15,996 bases of DNA from Eubacteriales Family XIII. Incertae Sedis bacterium (GTDB taxonomy: Bacteria > Bacillota > Clostridia > Peptostreptococcales > Anaerovoracaceae): assembly GCA_031278255.1 (NCBI GenBank), contig JAITKU010000133.1:1-15996 (forward strand), read 5' to 3'. The notes under the pieces were generated by a model, which ran no database searches, had not been told where the DNA came from, and saw only the letters and a list, made by a program, of their open reading frames with translations. The translations under genes were made by a program, and so were the position numbers. Below are positions 13,873 to 15,996 of the stretch, piece by piece. Within the stretch, counting starts at the first letter, position 1. Each line of letters opens with the position of its first letter.

Positions 13873-13894
13873 CGGGGGATTGGGCGGCGTCGTT
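13873..13894 (+). repeat. 22-bp inverted repeat, left copy (fbp leader)
   Basis: Starts CGGGGGATTGGG and ends GTCGTT. It is the exact reverse complement of 15866-15887, just past the fbp coding region. This copy lies 22 bases before the fbp ATG, next to the Shine-Dalgarno site. Confidence 0.85.
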
Positions 13895-13916
13895 TATTGG
13901 TTTAAAGGAGGCGGAT

Positions 13917-15866
13917 ATGGCGAACAAACAACGCGCGGCGGATACGCATTATCTGGAGTTGTTGGCAAAGGAATTTCCGAACATACGAAAGGCCACGACG
14001 GAGATCGTGAACCTGAACGCCATCCTGAGTCTGCCCAAGGGAACGGAATATTTCCTGAGCGACCTGCACGGCGAACACGAGGCGTTCATTCACATGGTGC
14101 AGAGCGCCTCCGGCGTGATCCACGCAAAGATAGAGGAAATCTTCGGCAAAACGCTTTCCGAGACCGAGCGCCGCGCCTTAGCCTCCCTCGTATACAACGC
14201 GCGCGCGGAGACGGCCCGCAGAAAGAAAACGGAAGCCGACTTCGACGAGTGGTGCCGGGTCAGTATCTACCGCCTCATCGAGGTGTGCAAGTCCGTTTCC
14301 ACGAAATACACGCGTTCCAAGGTCAGAAAGCGGATGCCGGCGACCTCCGCGTACATTATGGACGAACTTCTGAACGCGGACGACGAGGCCAATCGCGCGC
14401 ATTATTACAGGGAAATCATCAATTCGCTGCTGCGCTGTCGCATCGCCGAGGATTTCATCGCGGAGATGACGCAGACGATCAGCCGCTTGGCCGTGGACAG
14501 GCTTCACATCATAGGGGATGTGTTCGACCGGGGACCGCACCCGGATCTGATCATGGATTATCTGGTCGAATTTCATGATGTGGATTTCCAATGGGGCAAC
14601 CACGACATCGTGTGGATGGGCGCCGCCGCCGGGAATCTCGCCTGTATCGCGAACGTGATCCGCCTGAACAACAGCTACAACAATTTCGATATGCTGGAGA
14701 TCGGCTACGGCATCAATCTGCGCCCCCTCTCCGCTTTCGCGCTCAGCGTCTACGGCGACGATCCCTGCATTCCTTTCAAGCCGCACATCCTGGACGAAAA
14801 CGAATACGATCCCATCGAGCCGGCGCTCGCGGCCAAGATGAACAAGGCGATCTCCGTCATACAGTTCAAGCTGGAGGGGCAGTTGATCAAGGCGCATCCG
14901 GAGTATGAGATGGAGGAGCGTTTGCTGCTCGACAAGACGGATTGCGCGGCGGGGACCGTGCGCATAGGCGACAAGATCTTTCCGTTGCGGGACAAGCGGT
15001 TTCCCACCCTCGATCCCGCCTCGCCCTACACGCTCACGGCGGGGGAGAAGGAACTGATGAACACGTTGCGGGTCTCTTTCCTGAAGAGCGAAAAGCTGCA
15101 GCGGCACATCCGCTTCCTGTTCAGCCACGGCGCCATGTACAAGATCGTCAACGGCAACCTCCTCTACCACGGCTGCATTCCGATGACCGCTTCCGGCGCG
15201 TTCGAGCAGTGCGCCTTTGAGGGCCGGCTTCTGTCGGGGCGGGCCTACATGGATTATCTGGACGCGCGCGTGCGGCGCTCTTTCTTTACGCGCGACGACG
15301 GGGGCGACATCATGTGGTATCTGTGGAACGGCAGCAAGTCGCCGCTGTTCGGCAAGGCGCGCATGACCACCTTTGAACGCCTGTTCGTGGAGGACAAAGC
15401 GACGCACAAGGAGAACAGTTCCCCGTATTACAAGCTGATCAACGACAGGGCCGTATGCGAGAACATCCTGCGCGAATTCGGACTCTCGCCCGAGAACTCG
15501 CACATCCTGAACGGTCACGTGCCGGTCAAGATCAAGGACGGCGAAAGCCCCGTCAAGGGCGACGGTCTGCTTTTCTTCATCGACGGCGGCATTTCCAAGG
15601 CCTATCAGAAGCAGACGGGCATCGCCGGCTACACCTTCATATTCAACTCGCGCTTCATGGCGCTGTCGGAACACGAGCCCTATTCGCCGCTCGAGGAGGA
15701 CGGCACGCAGGTCTTTACGTCCCCCGTCATTCGGATCGTGGAACAACTGAAACGGCGCATGACGGTGAAAGACACGGATATCGGCTCGGAACTGGAGGAG
15801 CAGATCGACGAACTGGAAGCCTTGGTGGCGGCGTTCAGGGAGGGGACGATCAAGGAGAAGTTTTGA
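13917..15866 (+). CDS. fbp: Fructose-1,6-bisphosphatase, class III (Firmicutes type)
   Basis: Converts fructose-1,6-bisphosphate to fructose-6-phosphate, the committed step of gluconeogenesis, in the cytoplasm. The 649-residue length is close to the Bacillus subtilis enzyme (about 670). It belongs to the metallophosphoesterase fold, unrelated to class I FBPases: metal-site motifs SDLHGE (48-53), GDVFDRG (200-206) and GNHD (227-230) are intact. Late conserved stretches include SHGAMYKIVNGNLLYHGCIP and ILNGHVPVKIKDGESPVKGD. The start is ATG 13917, with AAAGGAGG at 13904-13911 five bases upstream; the longer in-frame start at 13731 would translate through the second promoter. It has tandem promoters and stands alone, divergent from the heme regulator. 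A perfect 22-bp inverted repeat brackets it. Confidence 0.96.
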   Translation: MANKQRAADTHYLELLAKEFPNIRKATTEIVNLNAILSLPKGTEYFLSDLHGEHEAFIHMVQSASGVIHAKIEEIFGKTLSETERRALASLVYNARAETARRKKTEADFDEWCRVSIYRLIEVCKSVSTKYTRSKVRKRMPATSAYIMDELLNADDEANRAHYYREIINSLLRCRIAEDFIAEMTQTISRLAVDRLHIIGDVFDRGPHPDLIMDYLVEFHDVDFQWGNHDIVWMGAAAGNLACIANVIRLNNSYNNFDMLEIGYGINLRPLSAFALSVYGDDPCIPFKPHILDENEYDPIEPALAAKMNKAISVIQFKLEGQLIKAHPEYEMEERLLLDKTDCAAGTVRIGDKIFPLRDKRFPTLDPASPYTLTAGEKELMNTLRVSFLKSEKLQRHIRFLFSHGAMYKIVNGNLLYHGCIPMTASGAFEQCAFEGRLLSGRAYMDYLDARVRRSFFTRDDGGDIMWYLWNGSKSPLFGKARMTTFERLFVEDKATHKENSSPYYKLINDRAVCENILREFGLSPENSHILNGHVPVKIKDGESPVKGDGLLFFIDGGISKAYQKQTGIAGYTFIFNSRFMALSEHEPYSPLEEDGTQVFTSPVIRIVEQLKRRMTVKDTDIGSELEEQIDELEALVAAFREGTIKEKF

Positions 15867-15887
15867 ACGACGCCGCCCAATCCCCCG
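15866..15887 (-). repeat. 22-bp inverted repeat, right copy (fbp 3' end)
   Basis: Exact reverse complement of 13873-13894, beginning on the last base of the fbp stop codon. The pair could base-pair in the fbp mRNA, joining its 5' and 3' untranslated ends. Confidence 0.85.
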
Positions 15888-15920
15888 GCGGCTATGTTCT
15901 GCGGGGCGGCGGGGACGGTA

Positions 15921-15949
15921 AACTCCTAACCCGCTAAAGCGGGGGAGTT
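15921..15949. repeat. Strong bulged hairpin
   Basis: AACTCC (15921-15926) pairs with GGAGTT (15944-15949), and CCCGC (15930-15934) with GCGGG (15939-15943), with a three-base TAA bulge and a TAAA loop. It could serve as fbp terminator only if a T-run followed, which it does not. The form resembles subterminal hairpins of IS200/IS605-type elements or intergenic repeat units. Confidence 0.5.
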
Positions 15950-15968
15950 GTCGAGTGGCTCCTTCCAA

Positions 15969-15991
15969 CCGTTTGCAAAAGGCGCAAACGG
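15969..15991. repeat. Second hairpin at window edge
   Basis: CCGTTTGC (15969-15976) and GCAAACGG (15984-15991) form a perfect 8-bp stem with a 7-base loop, 19 bases after the first hairpin. The window ends five bases later, so what it belongs to is not visible. Confidence 0.5.
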
Positions 15992-15996
15992 GGATA

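Noticed and set aside
14178..15968. 596-codon minus-strand frame opposite fbp
   Set aside because: Antisense shadow of fbp; the fbp motifs on the plus strand are intact and decisive.
1..15996. CRISPR array, tRNA or rRNA genes
   Set aside because: No regularly spaced repeats of CRISPR size and no tRNA or rRNA sequence were seen by eye on either strand.

Overview
The window is GC-rich DNA from what looks like an anaerobic member of the Bacillota, probably a Clostridia or Christensenellales-type organism. The grounds are an era-recO-DUF4342-glyS gene order, dimeric-type glycyl-tRNA synthetase, a class III (Firmicutes-type) fructose-1,6-bisphosphatase, Gram-positive Shine-Dalgarno sites (AAAGGAGG-like), a Shp/IsdE heme relay, and a Hol_Tox-like type I toxin. 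This placement is an inference from gene content; no rRNA or tRNA gene was seen.

Layout. (1) 1-3317, plus strand: a tight housekeeping run with the 3' end of era, recO, a DUF4342 membrane-associated protein and glyS. (2) 3318-3664: non-coding, with several inverted repeats and a promoter for a small zinc-ribbon protein (3665-3883). (3) 4028-13296, minus strand: a heme locus. In transcription order it holds a winged-helix regulator whose C-terminal half resembles a NEAT heme-binding domain; a Shp-like membrane-anchored heme-binding protein; a type I toxin-antitoxin module; an IsdE-like heme-binding lipoprotein; a FecCD-type permease; its ATPase; a DUF454-CydD fusion ABC exporter half; and a CydC-like partner half. 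(4) 13297-13916: a long AT-richer regulatory region between the divergent regulator and fbp genes. (5) 13917-15866, plus strand: fbp. (6) 15867-15996: strong hairpins that look like the edge of a repeat or mobile element.

How it works together (inference from known families): surface Shp-like protein takes up heme and passes it to the IsdE-like lipoprotein. The single permease and ATPase import it. The CydDC-type exporter pair, one half carrying a YbaN/DUF454 domain, would handle heme or thiols at the membrane. The HTH-NEAT protein could be a direct cytoplasmic heme sensor controlling the locus.

The most unusual items are the HTH-NEAT regulator, the DUF454-CydD fusion, the unannotated 29-residue toxin with a convergent antisense RNA lodged between shp-like and isdE-like genes, and a perfect 22-bp inverted repeat bracketing fbp.
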